Both the position numbers and the translations under genes were made by a program. Below the pieces are notes generated by a model. It did not search any database. It saw only the letters and a program-made list of their open reading frames with translations, and was not told the DNA's origin. 64,000 bases of DNA from positions 1 through 64,000 of the forward strand of contig NZ_FWER01000009.1 in the NCBI RefSeq assembly GCF_900169785.1, written 5' to 3'. Position 1 is the first letter of the stretch; each line of letters opens with the position of its first letter. This document shows, in pieces, positions 43,740-52,693 of this stretch. The DNA comes from Rhizobium sullae. GTDB taxonomy: Bacteria > Pseudomonadota > Alphaproteobacteria > Rhizobiales > Rhizobiaceae.

Positions 43740-46250
43740 TCAAGCCAGCGCTTCAGCGATCAGATCGCCGGCCGCTTCGGCGAGCACCGCATCGTGGGCC
43801 TCGCCATGAACGGGCTCTTTGCCGATCTCCAGCATCACCGGTACGGCGAGCGGGGAAATGTGATCCAGCGCGCGATGCGTGATGTGACCCTTGATTCGTC
43901 TCAGCATATCGCCAAGCCGGGAAATATCCAAAAGGCCGCTCGCGGCGTCCTGGCGCGTCGCCTGCAGCAGAATGTGGTCCGGCTCGTGGCTGCGCAACAC
44001 GTCGTAGATCAGATCGGCGGACACCGTCACCTGCCTTCCGGTCTTTTCCTTGCCGGGGTGGCGGCGCTCGATCAAGCCTGCAATCACGGCGCAATTGCGG
44101 AAAGTGCGCTTCAACAGGAAGGATTCGTCGAGCCAGGCTTCGAGATCGTCGCCGAGCATGTCCTCATCGAAGAGGTCGGAAAGGCTGAGACGGCCGTTCC
44201 GGATCATCAGGCCCATGTCCTCCAGTCCCCAGATGCCGAGCGAATAGTCTGTGGCGACGAAGCCGAGCGGCTTGGCGCCGGCCCGCTCCAGGCGGCGGGT
44301 GAGAAGCATGCCGAGCGTCTGATGCGCGAGGCGGCCCTCGAATGGATAAGCGACCATATAGTCGCGGCTGCCGCGCGGAAAAGTCTCGATCAGCAGCTCG
44401 TCGCGCTTCGGGAGCATCGACTTGTCCTTCTGCAGCGACAGCCAGTCACGCACCTGATCCGGCAAGCGATGCCAACGGTCGGGATCGGCGAGCATGGAGC
44501 GCACCTGATCGGCAAGATAGGTCGAGAGCGGAAACTTGCCGCCGGCATAGGACGGGATTTTCGGATCGAAGGAGAAGGCCTGGGAGACAAGCGCTTCGTT
44601 TTCCCGGATGCCTTCGAAGCGGAGCACCTTGCCGGAGAAGATGAAGGTGTCGCCCGGTGAAAGCTGTTCGAGGAAATATTCCTCGACCTTTCCAAGGGTG
44701 CCGCCGCCGCGGCCGATCTTGCCTGTCTCGCCGCGCTTCACCATCCGGATATTGAGCATCGGGCTTTCGACGATCGTGCCGAGATTCAAGCGGTACTGCT
44801 GGGCGACACGCGGATTGGAGACGCGCCAGAGGCCGTCCTTCGTCTTGCGGATCCGGGCGTAGCGCTCGTAGGTGCGCAGCGCATAGCCGCCGGTCGCGAC
44901 GAAATCGACGATCCGCTCGAAGGTTTCCCACGAGAGATCGGCATAGGGAGAGGCGCTGGTAATCTCGCCGTACAGCTCCAGCATGTCGAAAGGCTCGGCG
45001 CAGGCCATGCCGAGGACGTGCTGGGCGAGCGCATCGAGCGCGCCCTTGCCGACGGGCGGAGTGTCCTGCGCTCCGATATAATTGGCGTCGAGGGCTGCCT
45101 GGCACTCCATGACCTCGAAACGGTTGGCGGGAACGAGGATCGCCTTGGAGGGCTCGTCCATGCGGTGATTTGCTCGGCCGATGCGCTGGGCAAGGCGCGA
45201 GGCGCCCTTCGGCGCGCCGACATGGATGACGAGGTCGACGTCACCCCAGTCGATCCCGAGATCGAGCGTCGAGGTGGCAACGACAGCCCGCAGCCTGTTG
45301 GCGGCCATGGCCGCCTCCACCTTGCGGCGCTGCGCGACATCGAGCGAGCCGTGATGCAGCGCGATTGGCAGGTTCTCTTCGTTCACCGTCCAGAGTTCCT
45401 GGAAGAGCATTTCGGCCTGCGATCGCGTGTTGACGAAAAGCAGCGTCGTCTGGTGCTCAGTCAGCTGCCTGTAGATATCGGGGACGGCGTATCTGGCGGA
45501 ATGGCCGGACCAGGGGATATGCTCCTCCGTCGTAAGGATCGAGATATCCGGCTTGGCGCCGCCTTCGACGGTCACCAGGCCGGCGTGCCGTTCCCTGCCC
45601 TCCTCCTGCGCAACCAGCCATTTCTGCAGGTCCATGGGCTCGGCGACGGTGGCGGAGAGGCCAATGGTCCTGAGCTCGGGCACGAGGCGGCGCAGCCGGG
45701 CAAGGCCGAGGGACAGCATATGGCCGCGTTTCGACGTGACGAGCGAATGCAGCTCGTCGAAAACGACATATCTCAGATCTTTGAAGAAGCGTTCCGCCTC
45801 CCTGTTGGCGAGCAGCAGCGCCACCTGCTCCGGCGTCGTCAGCAGGATATCGGGCGGATTGAGCCTCTGGCGCTGGCGCTTGGCGTTCGGCGTGTCGCCG
45901 GTGCGGTTCTCGACGGTGACCGGCAGGCCCATCTCACCGACCGGCTTCATGAGGTTGCGTTCGATATCGACGGCGAGTGCCTTCAGCGGCGAGACGTAAA
46001 GCGTGTGGATGCCCGTAAAGGCAGAGCCCGGCAGGCGTTTGCCGCGGCGCGTGAGATCGGTCAGCGCCGGCAGGAAACCGGCGAGCGTTTTTCCGGCGCC
46101 GGTCGGCGCGATCAGCAGCGTGCTTTCGCCTGCTTCGGCGCGGGCCAGCAATTCCAGCTGATGGGCGCGGGGCCGCCAGCCCTTTTCCGCAAACCAGCGG
46201 ATGAAGGGGGCGGGCAAGGCGGCGCGGGCTTCGGAATCGATCTGGTCCAC
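43740..46250 (-). CDS. Ligase-associated DEXH-box helicase (Lhr-like)
   Basis: 836 residues from the GTG at 46250. Superfamily 2 motifs: Walker A LIAPTGAGKTLAGFLPAL, Walker B YVVFDELHSL, TIGLSATVAEP, LLFVNTRSQAEMLFQE, TSTLDLGIDWGDVDLV and RLAQRIGRANHRMDE. A long C-terminal region with winged-helix and Lhr-specific parts follows. It unwinds DNA in an uncharacterised repair route together with PdeM. The start is somewhat uncertain because no good ribosome site precedes it. First gene of the pair. Confidence 0.9.
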   Translation of the reverse strand: MDQIDSEARAALPAPFIRWFAEKGWRPRAHQLELLARAEAGESTLLIAPTGAGKTLAGFLPALTDLTRRGKRLPGSAFTGIHTLYVSPLKALAVDIERNLMKPVGEMGLPVTVENRTGDTPNAKRQRQRLNPPDILLTTPEQVALLLANREAERFFKDLRYVVFDELHSLVTSKRGHMLSLGLARLRRLVPELRTIGLSATVAEPMDLQKWLVAQEEGRERHAGLVTVEGGAKPDISILTTEEHIPWSGHSARYAVPDIYRQLTEHQTTLLFVNTRSQAEMLFQELWTVNEENLPIALHHGSLDVAQRRKVEAAMAANRLRAVVATSTLDLGIDWGDVDLVIHVGAPKGASRLAQRIGRANHRMDEPSKAILVPANRFEVMECQAALDANYIGAQDTPPVGKGALDALAQHVLGMACAEPFDMLELYGEITSASPYADLSWETFERIVDFVATGGYALRTYERYARIRKTKDGLWRVSNPRVAQQYRLNLGTIVESPMLNIRMVKRGETGKIGRGGGTLGKVEEYFLEQLSPGDTFIFSGKVLRFEGIRENEALVSQAFSFDPKIPSYAGGKFPLSTYLADQVRSMLADPDRWHRLPDQVRDWLSLQKDKSMLPKRDELLIETFPRGSRDYMVAYPFEGRLAHQTLGMLLTRRLERAGAKPLGFVATDYSLGIWGLEDMGLMIRNGRLSLSDLFDEDMLGDDLEAWLDESFLLKRTFRNCAVIAGLIERRHPGKEKTGRQVTVSADLIYDVLRSHEPDHILLQATRQDAASGLLDISRLGDMLRRIKGHITHRALDHISPLAVPVMLEIGKEPVHGEAHDAVLAEAAGDLIAEALA

Positions 46251-46297
46251 GGGACAAAGGTAGTGAAACCGACGTGAAAGAGAAGAGCGGCCGCGCC

Positions 46298-46933
46298 TCA
46301 CATGGCGATATAGCGGTCCTTGCGATGGTTGATGGCGAGCGTGAGGTTCAGCACCATGGCGCCGAGCACCGAGCAGGCGATAATGAAGGGGCTGGCGACA
46401 AAGAAGGAAAGTGCCAGAATGAGGCCATCGAAACCCAGCTGCACGATGCCCGCACGCCAACCGAAGCGATCCTGGATGTAAAGCGCCAGGATGCCGATGC
46501 CGCCGAGGCTTGCGCGATGGCGGAAAAGCGCCAGCATGCCGGCGCCGATGACAAGACCGCCGAAGAGCGCACCGGCGACCGGATCGACATGCGAGAGGCC
46601 GAGGAAGCGCGGGGCGATCTCCGACAGTGCAGAAGTGAGCGCGATCGCAATAAAGGTCTTGATCGTGAAGGCAGGGCCGAGGCGGTGGAAGGCGAGATAA
46701 TAGAACGGCAGGTTCACACCAAAGAAGCAGAGGCCGAAGCCCCAGCCTGTCGCATAGTGCAGCAGGAATGCCATGCCTGCGGTGCCGCCTGCCAGAAGGC
46801 CGGCGCTGGAGAGAAGCGAGACGCCGAGCACGGCAAGCATGCTGCCCGCTACAAGCCCCTGCGTGTCATCGAAAAGCGAGTGTCTGTCCGGCGACGAGTT
46901 CAGAAGTCCGGCAAAAGCGGCTTTTGCTGCCAT
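46298..46933 (-). CDS. YitT family membrane protein
   Basis: 211 residues, five to six membrane spans. Family features: LFDDTQGLVAGSMLAVLGVSLL at the start, LLAGGTAGMAFLLHYATGWGFG, RLGPAFTIKTFIAIALTS and FGGLVIGAGMLALFRHRASLGGIGI, with IDRKDR..YIAM at the end. YitT proteins are of unknown function in the inner membrane. A close paralogue lies at 47562, on the same strand. AAGGGG precedes the ATG. Confidence 0.88.
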   Translation of the reverse strand: MAAKAAFAGLLNSSPDRHSLFDDTQGLVAGSMLAVLGVSLLSSAGLLAGGTAGMAFLLHYATGWGFGLCFFGVNLPFYYLAFHRLGPAFTIKTFIAIALTSALSEIAPRFLGLSHVDPVAGALFGGLVIGAGMLALFRHRASLGGIGILALYIQDRFGWRAGIVQLGFDGLILALSFFVASPFIIACSVLGAMVLNLTLAINHRKDRYIAM

Positions 46934-46986
46934 TGTTTTCCCCTTGGTATTTTCGGTTGTTCTATCTTGCCTTTCGGGCTTGGCAA

Positions 46987-47249
46987 GCAGGATTTCGCTT
47001 ATCTGCGCCTGGAAGGAATCGCCGGTCTACGACGCAAAGGAACGTGCCCTGCTCGGCTGGGTCGATGCGGTGACGAGGATCGCGGAGACCGGCGCACCGG
47101 ATGCGGTCTTCGAAGCCCTGAAGGCGCATTTCAGCGAAGAGGAAATCACCAAGATCACGGTGGTGATCGGCGCGATCAACGTCTGGAACCGGTTGGCCGT
47201 CAGCTTCCGCAGCCAGCACCCAATCGATCAGCCAGCGAAGGCTGCGTGA
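46987..47249 (+). pseudogene. Carboxymuconolactone decarboxylase/AhpD family fragment
   Basis: From about 46987 the frame encodes ICAWKESPVYDAKERALLGW, VDAVTRIAE, then FSEEEITKITVVIGAINVWNRLAV, the C-terminal half of the CMD/AhpD family (alkylperoxidase-like). The first 60-70 residues with the redox CxxC helix are missing: the sequence before is unrelated and contains the yitT upstream region. So it is a 5'-truncated gene. It lies between two yitT copies and looks like debris from a rearrangement. Confidence 0.72.
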
Positions 47250-47293
47250 GGAATTTTGCGCGCAGCAAAAGTTTGAGGCATTGCTTGAAGCGA

Positions 47294-47317
47294 CCGACCC
47301 GATGGAAATCGGGTCGG
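47294..47317. terminator. Ten-pair hairpin after the CMD remnant
   Basis: CCGACCCGAT (47294-47303) pairs perfectly with ATCGGGTCGG (47308-47317) around GGAA. It lies between the remnant and the tiny gene at 47329, whose transcripts read into it. No T tract follows on either strand, so it is a stable RNA structure rather than a classical terminator. Confidence 0.45.
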
Positions 47318-47328
47318 CAAAATGTCGA

Positions 47329-47463
47329 TCAGCTGCGACGGGCACCTGATCCGTCGAAGTTATTGATAAGTTCACGGATGACTTGGGCGATCCTTTCCGC
47401 GGAGGAGCCCTTAGCATACTCCTCGTTCATGCGGCGTCTGATAAGTTTTTCCAACTCTGACAT
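47329..47463 (-). CDS. 44-residue charged protein
   Basis: An ATG at 47463 with GAGGTGAAG at proper distance opens a 44-codon frame: MSELEKLIRRRMNEEYAKGS, then SAERIAQVIRELINNFDG and a basic end ARRS. It looks like one long amphipathic helix or two short ones. Neither membrane span nor signal peptide. The good ribosome site and the helical pattern make it probably real. It stands between the two yitT genes; role unknown. Confidence 0.6.
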   Translation of the reverse strand: MSELEKLIRRRMNEEYAKGSSAERIAQVIRELINNFDGSGARRS

Positions 47464-47561
47464 ATCTTCACCTCATCTATCCGGCGCGAGGCGAGTGTCG
47501 CTCTCGGCCTGAGAGGAGGCAAGTTACGATTTGTTTATGATTGAACTGCCGCTTCGCGAAC

Positions 47562-48197
47562 CTACAGCGCGATATAGCGATCCGCGCGGTGGTTGATGGT
47601 CAGGAAGAGATTGAGGACGACCGCGCCGAGAACGGAATAGAGAACCACCGGCGGCGTCGTGACGAAGAAGGCGGCGGCAAGCACGCACATGTCGACGGAA
47701 AGCTGCACAAGACCGGCGCGGATGCCGAAACGCTCCTGCATATAGATACCGAGAATGCCGACGCCGCCGAGGCTGGCGCGATGGCGATAGAGCGCAAGCA
47801 GGCCGAAGCCGAGCAGTAGGCCGCCGAGAAGCGCTGCCCAGGCTGGATGGATGCTGGAAATCTCAAAGAAACGCGACTGCGCATCGGCAAGCGCCGAGGT
47901 GAGGCCGATGGCGACGAAGGTCTTGATCGTAAAGGCGATGCCGAGGCGCTTCCAGGAAAGATAAAAGAACGGCAGGTTGAGCAAGAAGAAGGCAAGGCCG
48001 AAATTCACGCCGAAAGCGTAATGGAGCAGGAAGGCGATACCGGCGGTGCTGCCGGTGAGAAGGCCGGCGCTGGCGAGCACATAAAGGCCGAGTGCGGAAA
48101 CGAGGCTGCCGGAGAATATGCCCTGCACATCCTCGAGCGGCGTATGGCGCGTCGCGCTGGTGTTCCAGAAACCGAGGGCATTGATGAGCTGAGCCAT
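47562..48197 (-). CDS. YitT family membrane protein (second copy)
   Basis: 211 residues from the ATG at 48197 (GGAG upstream). Same layout as the protein at 46298: TPLEDVQGIFSGSLVSALGLYV, GLLTGSTAGIAFLLHYAFG, RLGIAFTIKTFVAIGLTSALAD, LLALYRHRASLGGVGILG and the end NHRADRYIAL. The two are clearly paralogues, alike through their whole length, and probably arose by duplication; the remnant and tiny gene between them are then later or part of the duplicated unit. Function unknown. Confidence 0.88.
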   Translation of the reverse strand: MAQLINALGFWNTSATRHTPLEDVQGIFSGSLVSALGLYVLASAGLLTGSTAGIAFLLHYAFGVNFGLAFFLLNLPFFYLSWKRLGIAFTIKTFVAIGLTSALADAQSRFFEISSIHPAWAALLGGLLLGFGLLALYRHRASLGGVGILGIYMQERFGIRAGLVQLSVDMCVLAAAFFVTTPPVVLYSVLGAVVLNLFLTINHRADRYIAL

Positions 48198-48414
48198 GCC
48201 GGCAATCTCCAACAGCAGAAGAATTCAAGCGCGCCGGAGAGCGTTTCCCGCGCAACGGATTGTCTATGGTGAACAGACTGAGGCGCTCCTGATTGTTCTT
48301 CCGCGGCGCCGGTCAGCTATGATGGGAATTATCAAGCTTTTCGCAGTTGCGAGCAAGCGAAATATGTAAGCAATGCTGACCTATTTTCAAATCGCAAGAT
48401 TTGTGCATGAAGCA

Positions 48415-49341
48415 TCATCGCCGTGCAAGGAACAGAATGCCGGCAACCGGTTTGCCGCCATCCTGTCGAATCGTGGTTTTGATGGTCTCGATAACCTCAA
48501 GGGTATAGCGGCTGCAAAGACCGCGAACATGGGCTTCCGTGTGCGCATAGCGCAGTGATGGCGCGAGGTGGAAACCGTCGCCCTCGCCCGCGTCTTCGAC
48601 CGAGAAGACGAAATCTGCGCTGGGGGCGGCGAGGCGATCGACGATCGCGAAAACGCTTTCGAGATTGCCGAGATACATGAGCACATCGGCAGCCGTAATC
48701 AGATCAGCGCGGTATTCTGCACCATCGGCAAAGACGCCGGAGGCTTCAGGCGCAAGAGAAAGGTCGGCCTGGGCCAAGTGATCATAGACTGCCTTCTCCT
48801 CGGCCTTGGCGAGCATTTTTTGCGAGAGGTCGTAGCCTTCAAGCCGCCCGGCGCGGGCGCGGATCTCCGGTCCGAGAAGGCCGGTGCCGCAGCCGAGATC
48901 AATGGCGAGCGAATATTTGCGGCCGGTAGCGGCAAGGAGCGCTGCGAGTTTCTGCGGAACGCTATAATCCAGCTTTTCGACGAGCGAGGTTTCGAAACGG
49001 GCGGCATAATCATCGAAAAGCCGCTCGACATAGCGGCTCGGCGGTTGCTCCGGCATTTCGGCGTCGCCAAGCAGGGCAAGCTTGAGGCTTGCGCCGAAAA
49101 TATCCTCTGGATCGAGCAACAGCGTCTTCCGATAGGCTTCGATCGCGGATCCCACCTTACCGGCCCTCTCCCGGTAGATCGCGAGGCGATACCAGCCGGC
49201 GGCCCAGGCGGGCGTCAGCTCCAGCGCCTGCTCCATCAGTTCGGCGGCCGCATCCGCCTCACCGCCCTCGTCGAGCATCTTCGCATAATCGGCGCGGCGA
49301 TCGGCGATGACGTCGCCTGAGGAAAACTGGCTTTGCTGCAT
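48415..49341 (-). CDS. TPR-containing SAM-dependent methyltransferase
   Basis: About 308 residues from the ATG at 49341. Two tetratricopeptide-like units occupy residues 15-90 (AAAELMEQALELTPAWAAGW, IEAYRKTLLLDPED), and a class I methyltransferase domain follows with the SAM-binding motif LAIDLGCGTGLLGPEIRA and DLITAADVLMYLGNL. The family is annotated as class I SAM-dependent methyltransferase of the UbiE/trans-aconitate kind with TPR; the substrate is unknown. Single gene with nothing coupled to it. Confidence 0.85.
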   Translation of the reverse strand: MQQSQFSSGDVIADRRADYAKMLDEGGEADAAAELMEQALELTPAWAAGWYRLAIYRERAGKVGSAIEAYRKTLLLDPEDIFGASLKLALLGDAEMPEQPPSRYVERLFDDYAARFETSLVEKLDYSVPQKLAALLAATGRKYSLAIDLGCGTGLLGPEIRARAGRLEGYDLSQKMLAKAEEKAVYDHLAQADLSLAPEASGVFADGAEYRADLITAADVLMYLGNLESVFAIVDRLAAPSADFVFSVEDAGEGDGFHLAPSLRYAHTEAHVRGLCSRYTLEVIETIKTTIRQDGGKPVAGILFLARR

Positions 49342-49484
49342 GATGTGGCCCGTTGAACGCCTGCGCATTTGGCGGCGGCCACAAAAAAACTCAAGTCCTA
49401 TTTCAGAGGCGGAACGGCCAGTTCCGGAAAAGGCTTGCGGGCGACGCGCCGCAACCGTATTTCAGGGCAAACAGGAGATGGCGC

Positions 49485-49751
49485 ATGTCCGATCAGGTAA
49501 ACAAATTTCTAGGTGACTCGCTCGGCCGCACATTGGTGAAGCTCTTAGTCGTTTCGCTGATCGTCGGTTTCGTGATGACCGTTTTCGGATGGGCACCGCT
49601 GGACCTCGTCTACGGCGTCCGGGATTTCATCCGCGAGATCTGGTACCGGGGTTTTGCAGCGCTCGGCCGCGTCGGCGATTATCTGCTGCTTGGCGCAACG
49701 GTCGTCATCCCGATCTTCATTATCATCCGTCTTTTCAACTTTCGCCGGTAA
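49485..49751 (+). CDS. DUF6460-type small membrane protein
   Basis: 88 residues from the ATG at 49485 (AGGAGA upstream). A polar start MSDQVNKFLGDSLGRTLVKL leads to one membrane helix (LVVSLIVGFVMTVFGWAPL), a middle part with DFIREIWYRGFAALGRVGDY and a second helix LLLGATVVIPIFIIIRLFNF. The sequence fits the rhizobial DUF6460 family. Function unknown. Its stop is two bases before the start of the CAP protein, so they are co-transcribed. Confidence 0.8.
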   Translation: MSDQVNKFLGDSLGRTLVKLLVVSLIVGFVMTVFGWAPLDLVYGVRDFIREIWYRGFAALGRVGDYLLLGATVVIPIFIIIRLFNFRR

Positions 49752-49753
49752 AC

Positions 49754-50251
49754 ATGACATCCATCGCTCTTTCCAGGCGCAATCTGCTGCGCTTTTCAGG
49801 CCTTGTCTTCCTGACGGGCGTCGCAGGCTGCACGACCGCGCCCAGAATGTCTTCCACGCCCTCGGACGGAGAGGACGAGACAACGGCGGCGCTGCCGCTC
49901 GTCAACCAGCTTCGTGCCAAGAATGGGCTGACGGCGCTTCGCGTCGATCCGGCGGCAAGCGCTGCGGCGGTCTACCAGGCCAAGCGAATGGCAAGCGCCG
50001 GCAAGATGACGCATCTGATGGGCATGGCCGACAGTTTCGGTGCACGCGTGAAAAAAAGCGGCGTGCAGCTTCCGGCCGCAGAGAACATCGCCGCCGGCCA
50101 GCAGAGCATCGATGCCGTCGTGACGGCCTGGATCAACTCGCGACATCATCTCGAGAACATGCTGGGACGCTATAACGGGCTCGGCGTCGCCGTTGCGCAC
50201 AATACGTCTTCCCGGAGCGTGCCCTATTGGGCCATGGTTCTTACCAGCTGA
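49754..50251 (+). CDS. CAP-domain (SCP-like) lipoprotein
   Basis: 165 residues. The N-terminus has an Arg pair and a lipobox (SRRNLLRFSGLVFLTGVAGC), so it may use the Tat or Sec route and be lipidated. The CAP domain follows: LPLVNQLRAKNGLTALRVDP, AAVYQAKRMASAGKMTH, NIAAGQQSIDAVVTAWINS, HHLENMLGRYNGLGVAV and a final SVPYWAMVL. This group of short bacterial CAP proteins has no firmly known activity. Translated immediately after the DUF6460 gene. Confidence 0.85.
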   Translation: MTSIALSRRNLLRFSGLVFLTGVAGCTTAPRMSSTPSDGEDETTAALPLVNQLRAKNGLTALRVDPAASAAAVYQAKRMASAGKMTHLMGMADSFGARVKKSGVQLPAAENIAAGQQSIDAVVTAWINSRHHLENMLGRYNGLGVAVAHNTSSRSVPYWAMVLTS

Positions 50252-50282
50252 GGCGATTCTGCCTCTCAAGACCGAGGCAGAA

Positions 50283-51629
50283 ATGGATCACTGCGGGCGC
50301 GAAAACCGGCTGGCATTCGATGTGACGCACCGGCTGGTGCTGTCGATCGCCATTCCGATGACGCTCGGCTTCACGACGACGCCGCTGCTCGGCCTCGTCG
50401 ATACCGGCGTCGTGGGCCATATGGGCGAGCCCGATGCGCTTGCCGGCCTTGCGATCGGGGCGATGCTCTTCGACCTTCTCCTCGGCAGCTTCAACTTCCT
50501 GCGCGCTTCGACCACGGGGCTGACGGCACAGGCGCTCGGGCGGCACGATACGCATGAGCAGCAGGGCGTTTTCTGGCGAGCCATGGTTTCCGCGCTCGGT
50601 TGCGGCCTTGTTCTTCTCTGTCTCTCGCCGCTGCTGCTTCCGGCAGGGCTGGCACTGATGGGACCCGAAGCGGCCGTCGCACAGGCGACGAATGTCTATT
50701 TCTCCATTCGGATCCTTGCCGCCCCTGCGGCTCTCGCGAATTACGCGATCCTCGGTTTCGTGCTCGGGCGCGGGCAAGGCGGCACCGGCCTTTTCCTGCA
50801 GGTGCTGATCAATGGTATCAACATCGTGCTCGCGATCTATCTCGGCCTCTGGCTCAACTGGGGAGTCGCTGGCGTCGCCTGGGGCACGATGGTGGGCGAG
50901 ACGGCCGGTGCGGTGGCCGGCCTCCTCCTCGTTCTCAGAAGCTTCGAAGCCTCCGAACGGCCAAGCCGTGCGGAAATCTTCTCGCGGCACCGGCTGGCGG
51001 AGCTCTTTGCGCTCAATCGCGACATCCTGATCCGCACCTTCGTGTTGATCGGCTCCTTTGCGATCATGACGCGGATCGGCGCGAGCTTCGGCGCCGTCAC
51101 GCTCGCCGCCAATGCCGTGCTGATGAATTTCTTCCTGCTCTCCGGCTATTATCTCGACGGGCTTGCCAATGCCGCCGAGCAGATCACCGGACGGGCGATC
51201 GGCGCGGCCCACCGGCCGGCCTTCGACCGCGGGCTGAAACTCACTGCCATCTGGTCCTTCGGGCTGGCGGCGTCCGTTTCCGCCTTCTTCCTTGGCGCCG
51301 GTCCCTGGCTGATTTCCGCGCTGACGACCTCGCCGGAGGTGCGGGCAGCGGCAGAAACCTATCTGCCTTGGGCGGCGATCACCGGACTGACGGGCGCACT
51401 CGCCTTCCTGATGGACGGCGTCTTCATCGGCGCGACATGGTCTGTCGACATGCGCAACCGTATGCTGATGTCATTTGCCGGCTATCTTGCCGCGCTCGCG
51501 GTCTTCGTGCCGCTCTTCGGCAATCACGGGCTCTGGCTGTCGATGAACGCCTTCCTGCTGTTCCGCGGCTTCTTCCTGGCCATGCTGGTGAAGCCGCGGG
51601 CCGATCAGACGTTCCGGGCCGCCCAGTGA
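50283..51629 (+). CDS. MATE family multidrug efflux transporter
   Basis: 448 residues from the ATG at 50283 (GAGG nearby). Twelve membrane spans in two MatE repeats; LGLVDTGVVGHMGEPDALAG is the family motif after the first span. Proton- or sodium-driven export of toxic compounds in the inner membrane, closest to the DinF branch by its short loops. Its 3' end overlaps that of pyrD by 25 bases on the other strand. Confidence 0.9.
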   Translation: MDHCGRENRLAFDVTHRLVLSIAIPMTLGFTTTPLLGLVDTGVVGHMGEPDALAGLAIGAMLFDLLLGSFNFLRASTTGLTAQALGRHDTHEQQGVFWRAMVSALGCGLVLLCLSPLLLPAGLALMGPEAAVAQATNVYFSIRILAAPAALANYAILGFVLGRGQGGTGLFLQVLINGINIVLAIYLGLWLNWGVAGVAWGTMVGETAGAVAGLLLVLRSFEASERPSRAEIFSRHRLAELFALNRDILIRTFVLIGSFAIMTRIGASFGAVTLAANAVLMNFFLLSGYYLDGLANAAEQITGRAIGAAHRPAFDRGLKLTAIWSFGLAASVSAFFLGAGPWLISALTTSPEVRAAAETYLPWAAITGLTGALAFLMDGVFIGATWSVDMRNRMLMSFAGYLAALAVFVPLFGNHGLWLSMNAFLLFRGFFLAMLVKPRADQTFRAAQ

Positions 51630-52693
51630 TCGGCGCGGGTGTCGCGCAATTCGCGGATCGACGTGACCTTTTCACGGTCGAGGAGCCTTGAGAGGCCGCG
51701 GACGATCTCGCCCGGTAGGCCAGGACCCGCATAGACCATGCAGGAATAAAGCTGCACGAGATCGGCCCCTGCCCTGATCTTTTCGAGCGCGGTTTCCGCC
51801 GAAGAAACACCGCCGACACCGATGATCGGGAGTGCAGCGCCGACCCGCTTGCGCATTTTCGCAAGAATCGCGGTCGACTTCTCGAAGAGCGGCTTGCCCG
51901 AAAGGCCACCGGCTTCCTTCGCCTGCCGCTGATCCTTCAGACCGTCGCGGGCAAGCGTCGTGTTCGAGACGATCAGGCCGTCCAGCCCATGGGAGAGCAC
52001 TTCGGCCGCGATATCGTCCATCCCTTCTTCCGTGAGATCGGGCGCAATCTTGAGGAAGACCGGGATTTTCCGGCCAGAGCGCGCGGCCTCCTCGTCGCGG
52101 GCGGCAAGCACGGCGGACAGGAGAGCGGCCAGGCTTTCGCGCGCCTGCAGGTCACGCAGGCCAGGCGTATTCGGCGAAGAGATGTTGGCCGTAAAATAGC
52201 GCGCAACGGAATAGAAGCGGCGAATGCCGGCCACATAGTCGCCGATGCGGTCTTCGCTGTCCTTGTTGGCGCCGATGTTAACGCCGATGATGCCTTCGCG
52301 GCGGATCGCCGACAGGCGCCGGAAGACCGCATCATGGCCCTCGTTGTTGAAGCCGAGGCGGTTGATGACCCCTTCGTCATCCACCAGACGGAAGATGCGC
52401 GGGCGCGGATTGCCCGACTGCGGCTTCGGCGTCACCGTGCCGATCTCAGTGAAGCCAAAGCCGAGCTTGAGGAGGGATTCCGGCACTTCGGCATTCTTGT
52501 CGTAACCGGCCGCCATACCGAGCGGGTTTTCGAAGGTGAGGCCGGCGACCGTCTGCACCAGCCGCGGATCTGGAGAAATACGGCAGGCGGGAACCAAGCC
52601 GGATTTCAGCGCAGCGATCGACATGCCATGCGCCGTTTCGGGATCGAAGAGGAAGAGGCCCTTGCGGGCAGCGCTCTTGAACACACCAATCAT
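51605..52693 (-). CDS. pyrD: Dihydroorotate dehydrogenase (quinone), class 2
   Basis: 362 residues. N-terminal membrane-associated helix region, then FENPLGMAAGYDKNAEVPE, KPQSGNPRPRIFRL, NRLGFNNEGHDAV, IGVNIGANKDS, YFTANISSPNTPGLRDLQ (catalytic Ser) and VSNTTLARDGLKD. It oxidises dihydroorotate with membrane quinone in pyrimidine synthesis. The upstream DUF952 gene overlaps its start by four bases (ATGA), so they form one operon. Confidence 0.95.
   Translation of the reverse strand: MIGVFKSAARKGLFLFDPETAHGMSIAALKSGLVPACRISPDPRLVQTVAGLTFENPLGMAAGYDKNAEVPESLLKLGFGFTEIGTVTPKPQSGNPRPRIFRLVDDEGVINRLGFNNEGHDAVFRRLSAIRREGIIGVNIGANKDSEDRIGDYVAGIRRFYSVARYFTANISSPNTPGLRDLQARESLAALLSAVLAARDEEAARSGRKIPVFLKIAPDLTEEGMDDIAAEVLSHGLDGLIVSNTTLARDGLKDQRQAKEAGGLSGKPLFEKSTAILAKMRKRVGAALPIIGVGGVSSAETALEKIRAGADLVQLYSCMVYAGPGLPGEIVRGLSRLLDREKVTSIRELRDTRADHWAARNV

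Noticed and set aside
45018..46277. Long open frame opposite the Lhr-like helicase
   Set aside because: Antisense shadow without domain features.
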